64,000 bases of DNA from Hymenolepis diminuta (taxonomy: Eukaryota; Platyhelminthes; Cestoda; Cyclophyllidea; Hymenolepididae), in assembly GCA_900708905.1 (NCBI GenBank), contig CAADRB010000012.1:2281271-2345270 (forward strand). The letters are read 5' to 3'. The notes beneath the pieces are model-generated. The model worked only from the letters and a program-made list of their open reading frames with translations, made no database searches and had not been told where the DNA came from. Position 1 is the stretch's first letter. Every line of letters begins with the position of its first letter. The translations under genes were made by a program, and so were the position numbers. Positions 36,328 through 47,329 of this stretch are shown here, one piece after another.

Positions 36328-36546
36328 TCAAAATAAAGGGGACGTACAGCGAGAGCAGTTTTGACACGCTGATGGTTTTTCCATCCTGCAACCTCTGTTG
36401 CATCCACATCTCCTGTGAGCATGGCATGAGCAAATGTGGTTGGAATTGGTGGAACCGTCACTTTTGCAGGACTCATGCCGATGACGATGTGATCTCTTTC
36501 CCTCCTTCTGCCGGTGAGATTTGCCGTCGTGTCTACTATGGGACAT
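36328..36546 (-). CDS. 72-residue His/Arg/Lys-rich then Cys-rich protein
   Basis: Starts MSHSRHDGKSHRQKEGKRSH, so the first third is almost all Ser, His, Arg and Lys. It then becomes cysteine-rich (CSCHAHRRCGCNRGC; CQNCSRC) and ends TSPLF. Ten cysteines and several histidines suggest metal binding, as inference. A TATA box (TATAAAG at 36618-36624) lies 72 nt before the ATG, which is the first ATG after the expected start of transcription. AATAAA follows about 20 nt after the stop. A longer frame in another phase (36315-36587, acidic then bland) and a plus-strand frame (36372-36659) overlap it. The promoter and polyadenylation signals favour the minus strand, and composition favours this frame. 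Confidence 0.5.
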   Translation of the reverse strand: MSHSRHDGKSHRQKEGKRSHRHRHESCKSDGSTNSNHICSCHAHRRCGCNRGCRMEKPSACQNCSRCTSPLF

Positions 36547-36617
36547 TCTTCTTCGTCGTCGTCTTCCTGTACACTAAAATTACTCACACTATGAGACCTT
36601 TTTATTTGCCATTTAGA

Positions 36618-36624
36618 CTTTATA
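36618..36624 (-). promoter_or_regulatory. TATA box of the His/Cys-rich gene
   Basis: TATAAAG on the minus strand, 72-78 nt before the MSHSRH start codon. Positional inference. Confidence 0.4.
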
Positions 36625-37372
36625 GGTCGATTGGTTTAGTAATGCAATTAATTTCTTGAAATAATCTCATTACACATGGTGGTCCTAAGTGAGTTAATAA
36701 AATTGAATTATTTTACTCATTACCAAAGCTTCTTTCGACCCAAAATATGGTGAGTAAAGCAAAATACACTAGTAATTTGTTTGGTAGTAATTAATAAGTG
36801 TCACAACAAAATTATTAGAGATTCGAAAGGACCGCTACGCAACTAAACATGGCTAATAAACTGCGAAAAGTGCGCAAAACTGCATCTATTAAGAATATTT
36901 AATAGTATACGCTATTAAATACGTAATAAAATCGTTATTACTTACTTAATTAGTCGAGTAATCCTATTTTCGATACTTATAATTACCACAAGGATACTAA
37001 TAGAAAATGGGATAGATAGAGTGGGAATGATTGACCTTTAAGTTATCTTTGGGGAACATTTTGAAAACATATCATGATAATCGTCCGACTATTTACAAAA
37101 CTAGTTTGGTGGAAAACCAAATATATGTTCTGCTAGATTTACTAAAATTTGGGCAGAAATATTTTTAACATTCCAATTTAGTCTTCACACTTTCCAATGG
37201 ACAGATAAAATCGGGAAATCGGAAGGCGTATGTCGACATTATCGAACAGTTGAATGTACGTCATTTCAAAATAAATCAAAATTTAATTGTTTTCACTTAT
37301 AAGGACAGATAAATCACCTTTTATTTACTAACTTCATAATATTAATAAATGGGATATTTGAAATCCTTTCTG

Positions 37373-37560
37373 CTACTTATAACGCAATGGTAGTGTTCTC
37401 TTTTCAGAAAATTTTTGCGTAGAATCAGCAACGTTTTCGTTTCGCTGTTTTATTTTGGAGATAACGAAACTGTATTTAACAATCTGAGAAAGCTGAACCG
37501 GAATTTGGATAAAAGCAATTAGATAGGTTAAACAAGCACTGTTAGAAAATACCGGCACAT
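37373..37560 (-). CDS. possible 48-residue secreted peptide, two exons
   Basis: Exon 1 (37560-37534) encodes MCRYFLTVL. A 41-nt intron (GTTTAA to GGTTCAG, with a CTAAT branch-like site) joins in phase 0 to exon 2 (37492-37373), which reads LSQIVKYSFVISKIKQRNEN and ends in TLPLRYK. The spliced N-terminus looks like a signal peptide and the remainder is basic. Without splicing the ATG frame stops after ten codons. The intron size matches those in the Frizzled gene, but the donor is weak. Confidence 0.3.
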
Positions 37561-37689
37561 TTCATAAATACCAAGGATATTCTCAAACTAAGTGGCTAGA
37601 TTACTAATCCACATCAAAATATCATAAAGTCCAGCAAACCCGAATATTCACTCATAAATAATAAATAAAGTAATCAAATTAATTTCGAG

Positions 37690-37878
37690 CTAAATTATTA
37701 TGAGTTGAACACGATAGGAAGTTATTAAAGCGCCTGAGTTTGCTTTTACGAGAGTTTGACAATAATCGGAACCGTAGTCAATTAACAGGACCATATCGCC
37801 GACATACCCTGACATGTCTTTTAAACTAGGGAGATTCAAGCGGTCATCAGATGTAATACTCAACAGTCTAATCGCCAT
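37690..37878 (-). CDS. possible 62-residue orphan protein or first exon
   Basis: ATG frame MAIRLLSITSDDRLNLPSL continuing GYVGDMVLLIDYGSDYCQTL. Composition is protein-like and the DNA less AT-rich than around it. A strong internal donor (GTATGT) after KDMSG suggests this could be the first exon of a spliced gene. No domain recognised. Confidence 0.28.
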   Translation of the reverse strand: MAIRLLSITSDDRLNLPSLKDMSGYVGDMVLLIDYGSDYCQTLVKANSGALITSYRVQLIII

Positions 37879-39149
37879 GTGTATCTCTAATCACCCAGTT
37901 CGAATTTTTGAACTATTCTAACGGTCTACGCCAACTCAGTATTTATAAATATACACATATAATCCTACCCAAGGTCCAACTCCAACGTCGGCGATTTCCA
38001 CCACACACGTTTTAGACTCTCTTCTCCAACCCTTACGGGCCATGTCCTACAATTAGGTTCTCCAGCCACCGCTCTCTATCTCAAGCACCATCTGCCGGCG
38101 TTTGAAATTTAAAAATCGGAAAATTCCCTTAACTTCAATGATACGCTTATAATATCTGATATCAAACCTTATATTTTTCGATATAACTATCAAATCATTA
38201 ACTATGAAAATTCTCAGAACTGCATCAGACTTCAATCAAAACATTAACTATGGTCTGATTCCATTCATCTGTCAATTGTGAATTCTAAATAAATAAATCA
38301 TATTTTTTTGCAATTATGCATTGAGTTTAATGAACGAAATGAGTTAAATCAAATTTGAATAATTTCCCTTAATGTCCGTCTATTATAATTGACTGAAAGT
38401 GAGATTTACGCAATTAAGTACTTAGATATTTGCAATTTCTAATGCGAGAATTCCAAATTATGAAACGAGATGTTGTTAATTCTAAGTTTTACCTGTTCGA
38501 CCCGAAATGAGTAGCAAAATTCGTGTGAAATTTAGTAAAATAATTTTGAACGTGTACTATTAATCGAAAGTTATATAAATTTATAAATCGCTAGTAAAAT
38601 TAATAGTTGAACTTCTAGCTTTGCTTAATTTTTAACTTATATCCAAATCCGATGCTAATTCAGGAATTTTAATAATTAGCCAAATACTCAATAAAATATG
38701 GCGTGTCCCAAACCGTGTATTTCTGATCTGAGATACCATACGTGTGAAAATCTTCCCTAATGTGCCTCCTTTCCGGTTCCTCTTAGACAGGTTCCCCCTG
38801 TATATGTGTCCGTTGAATACAATATGTGTAATTGTGTGTCTTGACTTCACTATACGTAACTATGAGAACCCCGGTGAGTCATTCCTATATTGTCAAAAAT
38901 TTCGCGTAATTTGTATTTCATGGTTAAAACTAGATCCGCATTATGCAACGTCTTCTTCCTGACTTCCTGTCCTTGCAAAAATTCGTGGTAGATATCCTAC
39001 GGCATTTAGAGCACATGCTAAAATGTAATTACCTTGAAAAACCTTTGAAAATTGAGCTTAGTCTTATACATAAGGAGTATACGTGATAAATATCCAGTAA
39101 TAGAAAATAGATTTTAACAAACACTTCCCTACATACGGTGGGGATTTAA

Positions 39150-39442
39150 TTAATTATATTCGTAGCCCTTGAGCGGCAAATCTGCAACAAGGTCCTTTCT
39201 GATTTTGGAAAATAATAATAATAAATCTACTAGATTATGTAGGACTAAAGTTCGATGTTTACGAACCTGAAGGAATTAGATTTACCTTCAACAAGAGTGA
39301 CAATCTTTTCTGAAATATCTGGTTTGCTGGAGGTTTTCTTGATCACACATTTAACAAACTCCTTCAAAGAAATTGTATGTCTAGATTTATCCTTATGCAC
39401 ATCTGTGTGGTCCATAAATGCAAACAGTCTGGACGATGCCAT
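39150..39442 (-). CDS. 83-residue orphan protein, two exons with 41-nt intron
   Basis: Exon 1 (39442-39286) reads MASSRLFAFMDHTDVHKDKS through ISEKIVTLVE. A 41-nt intron (39245-39285; GTAAAT to AACTTTAG) joins in phase to exon 2 (39244-39150), VLHNLVDLLLLFSKIRKDL and ending LKGYEYN, TAA. The newly opened 31 codons support the splice. If unspliced, the frame ends after eleven more codons. An acceptor (TATTTACAG) lies ten bases before the ATG, so the start may follow a 5' UTR intron or a trans-spliced leader. The frame is also open upstream to 39595, with a hydrophobic stretch. The protein looks helical, with a charged N-terminal half and a leucine-rich C-terminal half. I do not recognise the family. 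Confidence 0.4.
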
Positions 39443-39599
39443 ATTAATGTGCTGTAAATATACACCACTAAGCAAATAAAAGATTAGATCAAACTTAATC
39501 GAAACCGGAAAATAGTAGGAAATGATTGGGAATATATTAGCATAAAAGCTAAAGATACACTCCGCAATCTGGTTATCGATCCGTGTAGACAGCATTCTT

Positions 39600-42190
39600 G
39601 CTCAAAAATTCTCAATTTAGTTGCACAAACATACAATATCATTACGAATTCTTCGTTTACAATTACTTAGTATGATTGATTCGATAAATATTTTAGTATG
39701 TTAAAAACCTTAAAGGACTTTCATTTTAAATATAGGACTTCAAGAATTAGAAAAGATACACGCTTTTGCCTTTTGAACTATTATTAATTTAACTTACTCC
39801 AACTTTCATCTTCTCAAAGAATGATGTATAGTACACGAAGGTTTAGCGCTTTATTGTAAATTTTATTACACATATGAGTTTTAAAATTTCTTTAAACAAA
39901 TTGTTTAACTAAACATTTAGTTCATCTATATCATTATAATTCATCTTAGAGCAATTTTGAACTGGTAAAGTATATCACACAGATAAACTCTAGAAATTCA
40001 AGCCATCTAAATTTAGAAAACTAACACTTTAAAGCACATTAAAAGTAAACTCATAAATTAAGTTCTTCTTCCAAAAAGTATTAATTCAGTCACAACAGCG
40101 ATTTAATAATACTCAAACCCCATTTTTACAGTAGAAATGACGATATAATATACAAGATACTATATTCAATAAACAATCCCAGTAAATATATATACATAGA
40201 TCATATGAGGAATTTTGAATACAATTTATTTCAAATGACAGTATCATTGAAAATATGTAAAATTACTGCAAAAGATTGTGGAAATTGTCTAATGAAATGA
40301 ATTCTCACATATTATTGGCAAATTTTCGTTCCTAACTTCATGCTCCGCTTGCTAGATCGTTTGGTTGATTCAGTTTCAATTTTCTTCCAGATAAGAAGGT
40401 ACTCCGTTTTCAGATTCACCTATACTTTCTTGAAAATTTGTCTGAAAATATTTCCGAAGAGTAATGAATTTCAGATAGCGTTTCATCCCAGCACACTTTT
40501 CAGTCGAACAAGACTGTGTAACAAAATCATCTTCAGTATTGTCCGTCAATCTCCATGTTTTTCCTTGATTAGCTACTGATTAACCATTGGATAGCAACTT
40601 TTAACGGGATATGCTCTTGGATAAGGACACATTCAAAGAAGCCGTCATGGTTCGGTCTCCCCAAAATTATCTGATTCTTCGTCAAGAAGCGACAAATTAG
40701 GATCTAGAAGGATATTTTAATAATTAAATTGCTTAATACCTTACGCGTATCATTGTAGGCTTTCCAGTTGCAGTAAAAATTTTGAGCGTATTTAGCATAA
40801 TTATCGCAAATTCTGAGATGATAAGTCGTTGAACCATATAATATTGGTTAAGGGGGAAAATCGAAGCCCATAATATATCACTTTTAAATATTCGGTAAGG
40901 TCAGTAAAAATAATTCTCACCATAAAAAAAACTAGAGGTATGTTTCTGGTAGATAATCACCGAATTAAAATATTATATATCTTGGCTGCATTTTTGGGTT
41001 TATTTTATTTGATCACTCTATAAAGGCTTCAATTATTATGTAACGAAATCATAAATTTTCAACGATTAGTTAATTCATTTCCACATGTTACTTTTATGTA
41101 CCAAATTTTATTTGACTTTCAGTATGATATTAAACTATTTAGTTGTTCCTTCAAAAATTGACCTCTTATATATAAACTACTGTAATAAAAGTATGCTATT
41201 GCCGTATTATTCTTGTGTGCTAATAAATTCCCACTGTCATTGCATACGCTAATAATTTTAGTGAAGAATCTGTGTATTTTCAGCTTTGCATAATAACTAT
41301 TTTTATAAATAAGCTCTGGGACGGTATTTCAGCTTTTATAGTGTATTATTTTTTATTTATCTAATAAGGTTTACCATTGGGCTTACATTAGTTCAACTGA
41401 TGCATTGAAGAAGGATATTGACAATAGAGGAGAACTTGTTGAAGAAATGCTAAACTTTTTCTTCCTTTTATAATGAATTTCATTAAGTTAAAATTATTCT
41501 GCCAGAATCAATACATTATTTTTAGGAAGCTATCGGAAGGCGAGTAAATTGCCATAATTTTTAATCAGATTAACAAACTTACTCTGAGATACTAAAATAC
41601 ACTTTTCTCATTTATATAACCATATACTTTATTAATTTCAATTTGATTTGATTTATATATCAATTTCAACATAAGCCTATTTGCGTGCAACTCTGTCAGT
41701 CACCAACTACGGTTACTAATACGAATCATATTATTCAACCTTTTCTTGTAACTTATGCTCTCTTTACACTTTCTGTAATTGAAAAAAATTTTTCCTTATT
41801 CTTACGCATTTTATAAGACAGTTTCGAGAAGTTCAATCTGCCAACAAAATAAGAGGATTAGTTACGGCACTCGAGAACAGAGAATATATCCTGTAGCACC
41901 TTCACAAGAAATTCACATCCTGCCACTTCTCTAATTGACCAGAATTAACCAGGGCAGTTACCCAACAACACCACTGGGTATAAACTGATGAGGATTGATT
42001 TTGTGGTCTCAGCTTTCACAGAAAAGCGCGATGAATCACTATTAATAAATTAGTCGATTTTCAAACCTGCAAACAAATGGAAAATTAAAACTCCTTTCTT
42101 ATCAAGATTTCTTATTTAAAGCAAAGGTTCGGGTAAATACTAAAAAATTGCATAATAAAAACTATAACTAGGTTAACATAATTACTTTCG
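39600..42190. other. AT-rich intergenic stretch upstream of Frizzled
   Basis: No gene recognised; probably holds distal regulatory DNA of the Frizzled gene. Confidence 0.45.
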
Positions 42191-42198
42191 CGTAATTC

Positions 42199-42208
42199 TA
42201 TATAAAAG
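42199..42208 (+). promoter_or_regulatory. candidate TATA box of the Frizzled gene
   Basis: TATATAAAAG, about 365 bp before the Frizzled start codon. It would place transcription start near 42230 and give a leader of about 340 nt. Not proven. Confidence 0.35.
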
Positions 42209-42571
42209 TTTCAGTACCATATTTAATTTAGCAGCAGAAAAGCAAATTAATTTTTACAGTATATTCAAATACACAACCCAAAGTTTCCTTATTTCAGCAC
42301 TTATTAAGGGTTTATTTATGCTCAATAACAACATGATTAACCCTATTCACTTTTTCCACAGCACTTTTATTTCTGGCAATAATAATCCTAATGCACAAAA
42401 TGAATAATATTGATTTAAAAAATGTTAAGTAAAGTTGTCATCATTTTTTAAATCAAAAATTTTACGAAATATCACTGCTCCCCCGTCGACCTTGTAAATT
42501 TGTTCAAGTTTGTCAATTCCGTCAAGCATAACGCTTCGGTTCGTTTGGTTGTTTTTCGCTGTGTCTCGAAG

Positions 42572-45102
42572 ATGGTGTCTCGGATCGTCTCTCTTACCCT
42601 CTTCATACATCTATCGTTCTGTGTGGATATTCAACGAGGTCCAGAAAATCCTTACGCCGAAACTTCAAAATGCGAACTTATTCGTATTCCTGTTTGTCAA
42701 GGTCTACCCTACAATACTACCATTCTCCCCAATATCATGGGCCACACTTCTCAAGAAGAAGCTGGTCAAGACATTACTCAGTATAACTCACTTGTGAAAA
42801 TACCTTGTAGCCCTTCTCTCAAACTATTCCTTTGTTCTTTATACTTCCCTGTTTGTACGCAATTGCATAAACCTTTACCTCCCTGTCGTTCTTTGTGCGA
42901 ACAGAATCGACAACGGTGCGAACCCATTATGCGTTCATTTAGTTTTCAGGTAAGCTGGTATTTATCAGTCGACATCTAAAATTTTCTAGTGGCCTGCCAC
43001 CATGCAGTGTGAGGACTTCCCTGAAAACGAGCTTTGCGTATCTGAAGCAAAACGAGACACTAAAGAAACAGTTGAAGCAACTTTAGAATGCCCTGAAGAA
43101 ATGAGGGTTAGTTCTATATTTGTTTTGGTTATGCTTTGTCCTTTAGGTTCCTCCCAGTTTTGAGTTCAGGATTCGGTTAAACAACAAACAGGTCATCCCA
43201 AATTGTGGTATGCCATGCAATCGTCATTTCTTCAGTCAGTCAAAAAGGATTAAATTCTCTCGTTTGTGGATTGGATTATGGAGTGGTCTATGTGCAGCCT
43301 CAACTCTCTTTACGATTCTAACTTTCTTCATTGATATTAATCGGTTCCAGTATCCGGAAAGACCGATTATTTTCCTATCGATGTGTTATTTCATGGTCGC
43401 GATAACTTATATAACCGGACTATTTCTTGGTGATAAGGTTCGTTTTATTTTTTTTTCCAAAGTGCGTTTGAAGTCGATTGCTTGTCCTCTTTGTTCTACC
43501 GATAACTTGTGACTATTCTCATCCGTTTTAGTTAGATTGTCATCTTTCCTTATTTGCGATTCGGTATAAGTTTTTATAAACATTATGAGGATTGAATCAT
43601 GTTAAATCAATTAGATGGCTTGTTCGTCGGATTGGATTAACTCATTACTAGCCCGTTAGTTATGTAATCACATCCAGTTATGTGGGTTGCTAAACAAAGT
43701 ATATTCAATCAAGTCCATAAAGGTTAGTCCTAATTAGCACTCGAAAATGTTAAGGGAATTCCCTTGGGTACTCACCTTGTGAGCTTCATAATCAACAAAT
43801 GATGAATACTTCAATTTCAAAACCATCTAGTTATCTTGATCTTTAACTTTGTATACTAGTGAGCCCATTTTAACTACGCATTTAGATTGATTTTCAGTAG
43901 TTGTCATTTAACTCTTTCTATTCTAGATTTCCTGTGCAGGTCCATTCCCACCTTCCAATATGGATACAACCTCCAGTTTGACGTCGAAATCGTTGTCATC
44001 TTTATCTTATCCTCTACTTATCACTCAAGGAACCAAGTTTGAGGGTTGTACAATTCTCTTCATGATGCTCTACTTTTTCTCAATGGCTGGTCACATTTGG
44101 TGGGTCGTTTTGACTATCACTTGGTACCTTGCCGCAAAGTGTCATTGGGCTCATGAAGCGATCTTCAGGAATGCTCAGTATCTGCATTTCGCCGCTTGGG
44201 CCATCCCCGCAGCTATGACAATCTGTCTCTTGGCAATGGGAAAAGTCGATGGAGACCCCCTATCAGGTGTCTGTTTCACGGGTTTGACAGATCCCACTAT
44301 CGTGAGATACTTCCTCGTTGTCCCACTTTGTCTATCTCTACTCCTCGGCGCATGTTTCCTTATCGCTGGATTTGTATCTCTCTTCAAAATTCGTACGATT
44401 ATTAAGACTGGAGGATCAAAAACTAATGATCTTGAGAAGCTGATCTTCAGAATTGGAGTGTTTAGCTTGCTCTATCTGTTACCCGCTGCTGTTGTAATAG
44501 CGTGTTATATCTATGAATCTCAGAAAATGGATGGTTGGATGCTGACTTGGTACACAAATGAAGTTTGCAGGAACTATGATTTACGAAAAATCGCCGGATT
44601 ATCGAAGTGTATTGCTCAATTGCATCAAATTCTCGGGGACTCAGAGCAGCTCTCGAAAGGCGACGTTTTCGATAAAATGGATACTCCAACATTTGAATTA
44701 TTCATGATAAAGTATCTAATGACTCTGATTGTTGGAATAACTAGTGGAATTTGGGTCTGGAGTTCGAAAACTCTCCATTCTTGGCATGTGTTCTTTGCAA
44801 GGATTTGCCGATGTACTCCACCTCCTAATCCCCAGGCCAATCAGATGGTTGTTGCTCAAGGCAACAGGCAACTACAAGGTCGTGGTGGCTACGGACAAGT
44901 GAAAACACAGCAACAGCAGACATTGCTCGAAGCTACAGGACCAGGAAAAATGCCAATGACAGAACTAGGGGGTTCTACAAATTGGGCAACGCGAGGTCAA
45001 CCTTCTGGTGCCCCTACTAACACAGATAACACAGGGGGATACAATTGGCCACCCTCTGCTTCTCAAACGATGACGTATTTTGAGCACTCTCAACTTCAGT
45101 GA
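42572..45102 (+). CDS. Frizzled-class Wnt receptor, four exons
   Basis: Plasma-membrane receptor that binds Wnt through its extracellular cysteine-rich domain and signals through Dishevelled. Exons: 42572-42949, 42990-43106, 43147-43437 and 43927-45102; introns of 40, 40 and 489 nt, all phase 0. The 653-residue product has a signal peptide (MVSRIVSLTLFIHLSFCVDI). Its complete CRD has ten cysteines at about 34, 42, 79, 88, 95, 105, 109, 116, 133 and 142, and the conserved YNTT site. Seven membrane segments lie between about 203 and 541. KTLHSW, the Dishevelled-binding motif, is at 543-548. CRD features (LPNIMGHT, PPCRSLCE, FQWP) resemble Fz1/2/7, but subtype needs a tree. The roughly 105-residue tail is Gln/Gly/Thr-rich and ends HSQLQ, without the ETxV PDZ ligand of vertebrate Fz1/2/7. 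The ATG at 42572 starts the signal peptide; the open frame before it has no ATG. Confidence 0.97.
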
Positions 45103-45780
45103 GAAAAGATTTGGTCTTCTTGGTCTGCATTTAAGCCCAAAGTCATTTGGTATCTCGTTTAAATGAAAATCCTTCTCCACTCTCCAACCAATAATCTACC
45201 TGCTTGACAATCCCGTCATCTCCATCATTATTTGAGTAAGTTCCGGTTGCTGAAATTGTGCTCATTCAGTAGTATATTGTGTGATTGATGGGAGAGGACG
45301 ATCGATGAGTTTTTTTAGTCTGTGTGGCGTGATTGACATTTTGACATTTTGTTAGAGTTGTTAATTGGATTAAGTAAACAGCTAACCGTGTTTTGGCAGG
45401 TCTTGTAGTGTCATTGTGGATAAAACTCGATTTTTTTCGAAAAAATGACTGATTTTTTATTGCTCTCTTTCTAAATATTCATAACAGTTATCAAAGTCTA
45501 GCTTACGCTTTCCTATGTACCAAATGTTTTTAATAGCTTATTTAGGTCTTCAAATTACGTAAAGTAGAGCTGCAAAATCATATTGTAGGAGAGGAACAGG
45601 GGTAGACTCAAATCTTATCTAGAATTCTTAATGTTCTGCTCACCTGTCATTGTAACACGTTTTTTTTCTTCCCCTCATACCTGTGTTATGGCAACTATTG
45701 TTGGGACTGCCAAGAACCGGGATCACCAATTTAGGGATTTCTAACTTATAGGAACCAATTAACTAGATCTTGATTGCAGA

Positions 45781-45786
45781 AATAAA
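45781..45786 (+). terminator. polyadenylation signal candidate for Frizzled
   Basis: First clear AATAAA after the Frizzled stop, about 680 nt downstream. It sits just ahead of repeat R3 copy A. Confidence 0.4.
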
Positions 45787-45789
45787 GAC

Positions 45790-46160
45790 TATAACTAACA
45801 GCTAAAAACGGCAACAACAATTTTAGAGCAGAACACCAAGAGCCAGCTAGGCCAGAATGTCTTGAACAAAACGCGATGGGGATTCAAGCGAATAAGAGAT
45901 GAGGAACTTACGAGATGAGAGGGAAGTCTGCGGGCCATTAAATGACACGTATGTGTATGTGTGTATGAGTAGAAACCAGAGACAATTTATATTAGTCAAG
46001 AACGCGCGTAAGGACGGGACCATTATAGAAATAAACGCGTTTAGACATGACAGATAGGAATTTTGAGTCATAGTGACATAAAGGCGGAAAACCGACGTAT
46101 TTTCATAAAACGCGCAAATGAAGAGTAATCTTGGAAATGCATAGCCGCCCTTCAGCCTCC
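45790..46160 (+). repeat. dispersed repeat R3, copy A
   Basis: Same direction as copy B (47330-47710), with which it aligns over about 370 bp. Shared blocks include GAACAAAACGSKGAKGATTC, GATGACACG-type, AACGCGTTTASACATRACAG, TTTTGAGTC and AAAGGCGGAAAAYCGAC, ending GGTAATYTTGRAARTGYATRG. No coding frame. Confidence 0.75.
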
Positions 46161-46299
46161 TCCCAGCCTTGAGGTGCATAAGAGGTGACATACGTTTCTG
46201 GCTGTTAATTGGTCCCAGTGTCATTGTCTTGTTGATTCTTTGGGAGATAAAAAGATGAAGGAAACGAGAGTAAAATGTTATAGCAATGATATGAATTTA

Positions 46300-47280
46300 G
46301 TAGGTGAGTGTGGGGCAGTTAATCAAGATTTCATAAATAAAAGTAATCAATGGAAAATGAAAAAAAAGCCACAAGGAGCAGGTAATTAACAGTGAATGGG
46401 AAACAGTTCGAGGTGAAACTGAGTAGGAACTTGTGTTGTTGTTTTAACTCTGGGTTGATAGTTGCATTTATCTTGGGACATTTCTTTTTTCTGCTGCTTG
46501 CCGCAGTTTTATTGCATAATGAAGAGAAGCGGTGTAGAGATGTTGGGATGAGGAGGTTGTAATAGTACTTCTGAAAACAAAGAAAGATGAGATAGTATCT
46601 GCTTCGTTACTAAGACTGTTTTGAAGATGTTGACGTTTGAAGAACGTCTTAGAGACCCGGAATCGGTTGGTCGAACTATTGCTACGTGATAGCGTGGCGC
46701 TGGAGTTGCCTGGTAGATTTCGTTGTGGATATTGAAACTCTGTTTTGGGTTGAGGTATTCTTGGTGGATTTGCCACTTTAGGTTTTCGGGCATTCCTCTT
46801 TCGCCTTGTTCGTTTCTTATAGATGGTTGGTGCTTGCTCGGCCGAGCAGTGCTGCTTCTCGTACAGAGTTGGAATTACCGCTAATAGACGCAAGTTCTTC
46901 CGAGCGTTCTCGATCTTTAGTGTGTGACTGCTCTGTATCAAATTCCTTTTCTGGCGTAATTACCGTGCATGACAAATCATTTGGGGAAGATCCGGCTCTG
47001 AATTATCTCTATTTGTGGTTTCGGTCCTTTAGCAACTTCATTCATTAGCCCCTTTAGCCGTTTAATTTCAGCCACCCCATGTGCTCCCAGCTAGCAAATC
47101 TGAGATCATCGTGGACGGTTTTTCGAGATCATACACGATCTTGACTAATTCTGGCAGGTTAATCGTAATTGTTGGGTTGTTATTTCGCAATCGCGAAGCT
47201 GTGCCGCGAGCAGCAAGAAACTCTGGATTATTCAGTCTATTGAAGGTGGGAATAATGAGGTCGATTGTCATTGCAGGTCA
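46300..47280 (-). CDS. candidate gene locus between two repeat copies, exon model unresolved
   Basis: This 1-kb stretch is less AT-rich than its surroundings and has long open frames on both strands. On the minus strand a frame starts MTIDLIIPTFNRLNNPEFLA at 47271 and runs 67 codons. Another is open at about 47000-46840 (PEKEFDTEQSHTKDRERSEE). A third is open at 46941-46468 for 157 codons, basic and Ser-rich. A 40-nt intron (46571-46610; GTAACG to TTTGTTTTCAG) is well formed and matches the Frizzled introns. After it, one phase ends at PLLFIMQ with an overlapping AATAAA, and another stays open for 79 codons. Plus-strand frames (46806-47048, 47081-47311) with a good TTTAATTTCAG acceptor compete. 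I cannot choose a strand or a model with confidence. No known domain seen. Confidence 0.35.
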
Positions 47281-47329
47281 GAAAATTGTAGAATTCTTAC
47301 AGAGTCGCTAATTTGTATGAGTTAGAATA

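Noticed and set aside
36315..36587. 90-codon acidic-start frame and 95-codon plus-strand frame overlapping the His/Cys-rich gene
   Set aside because: The first has no ATG-linked promoter advantage and bland composition; the second is on the strand without TATA and AATAAA. Neither is fully excluded.
44175..45180. Minus-strand and alternative-phase frames of 69-76 codons inside Frizzled exon 4
   Set aside because: They are antisense or out-of-phase shadows of the long, conserved Frizzled exon.
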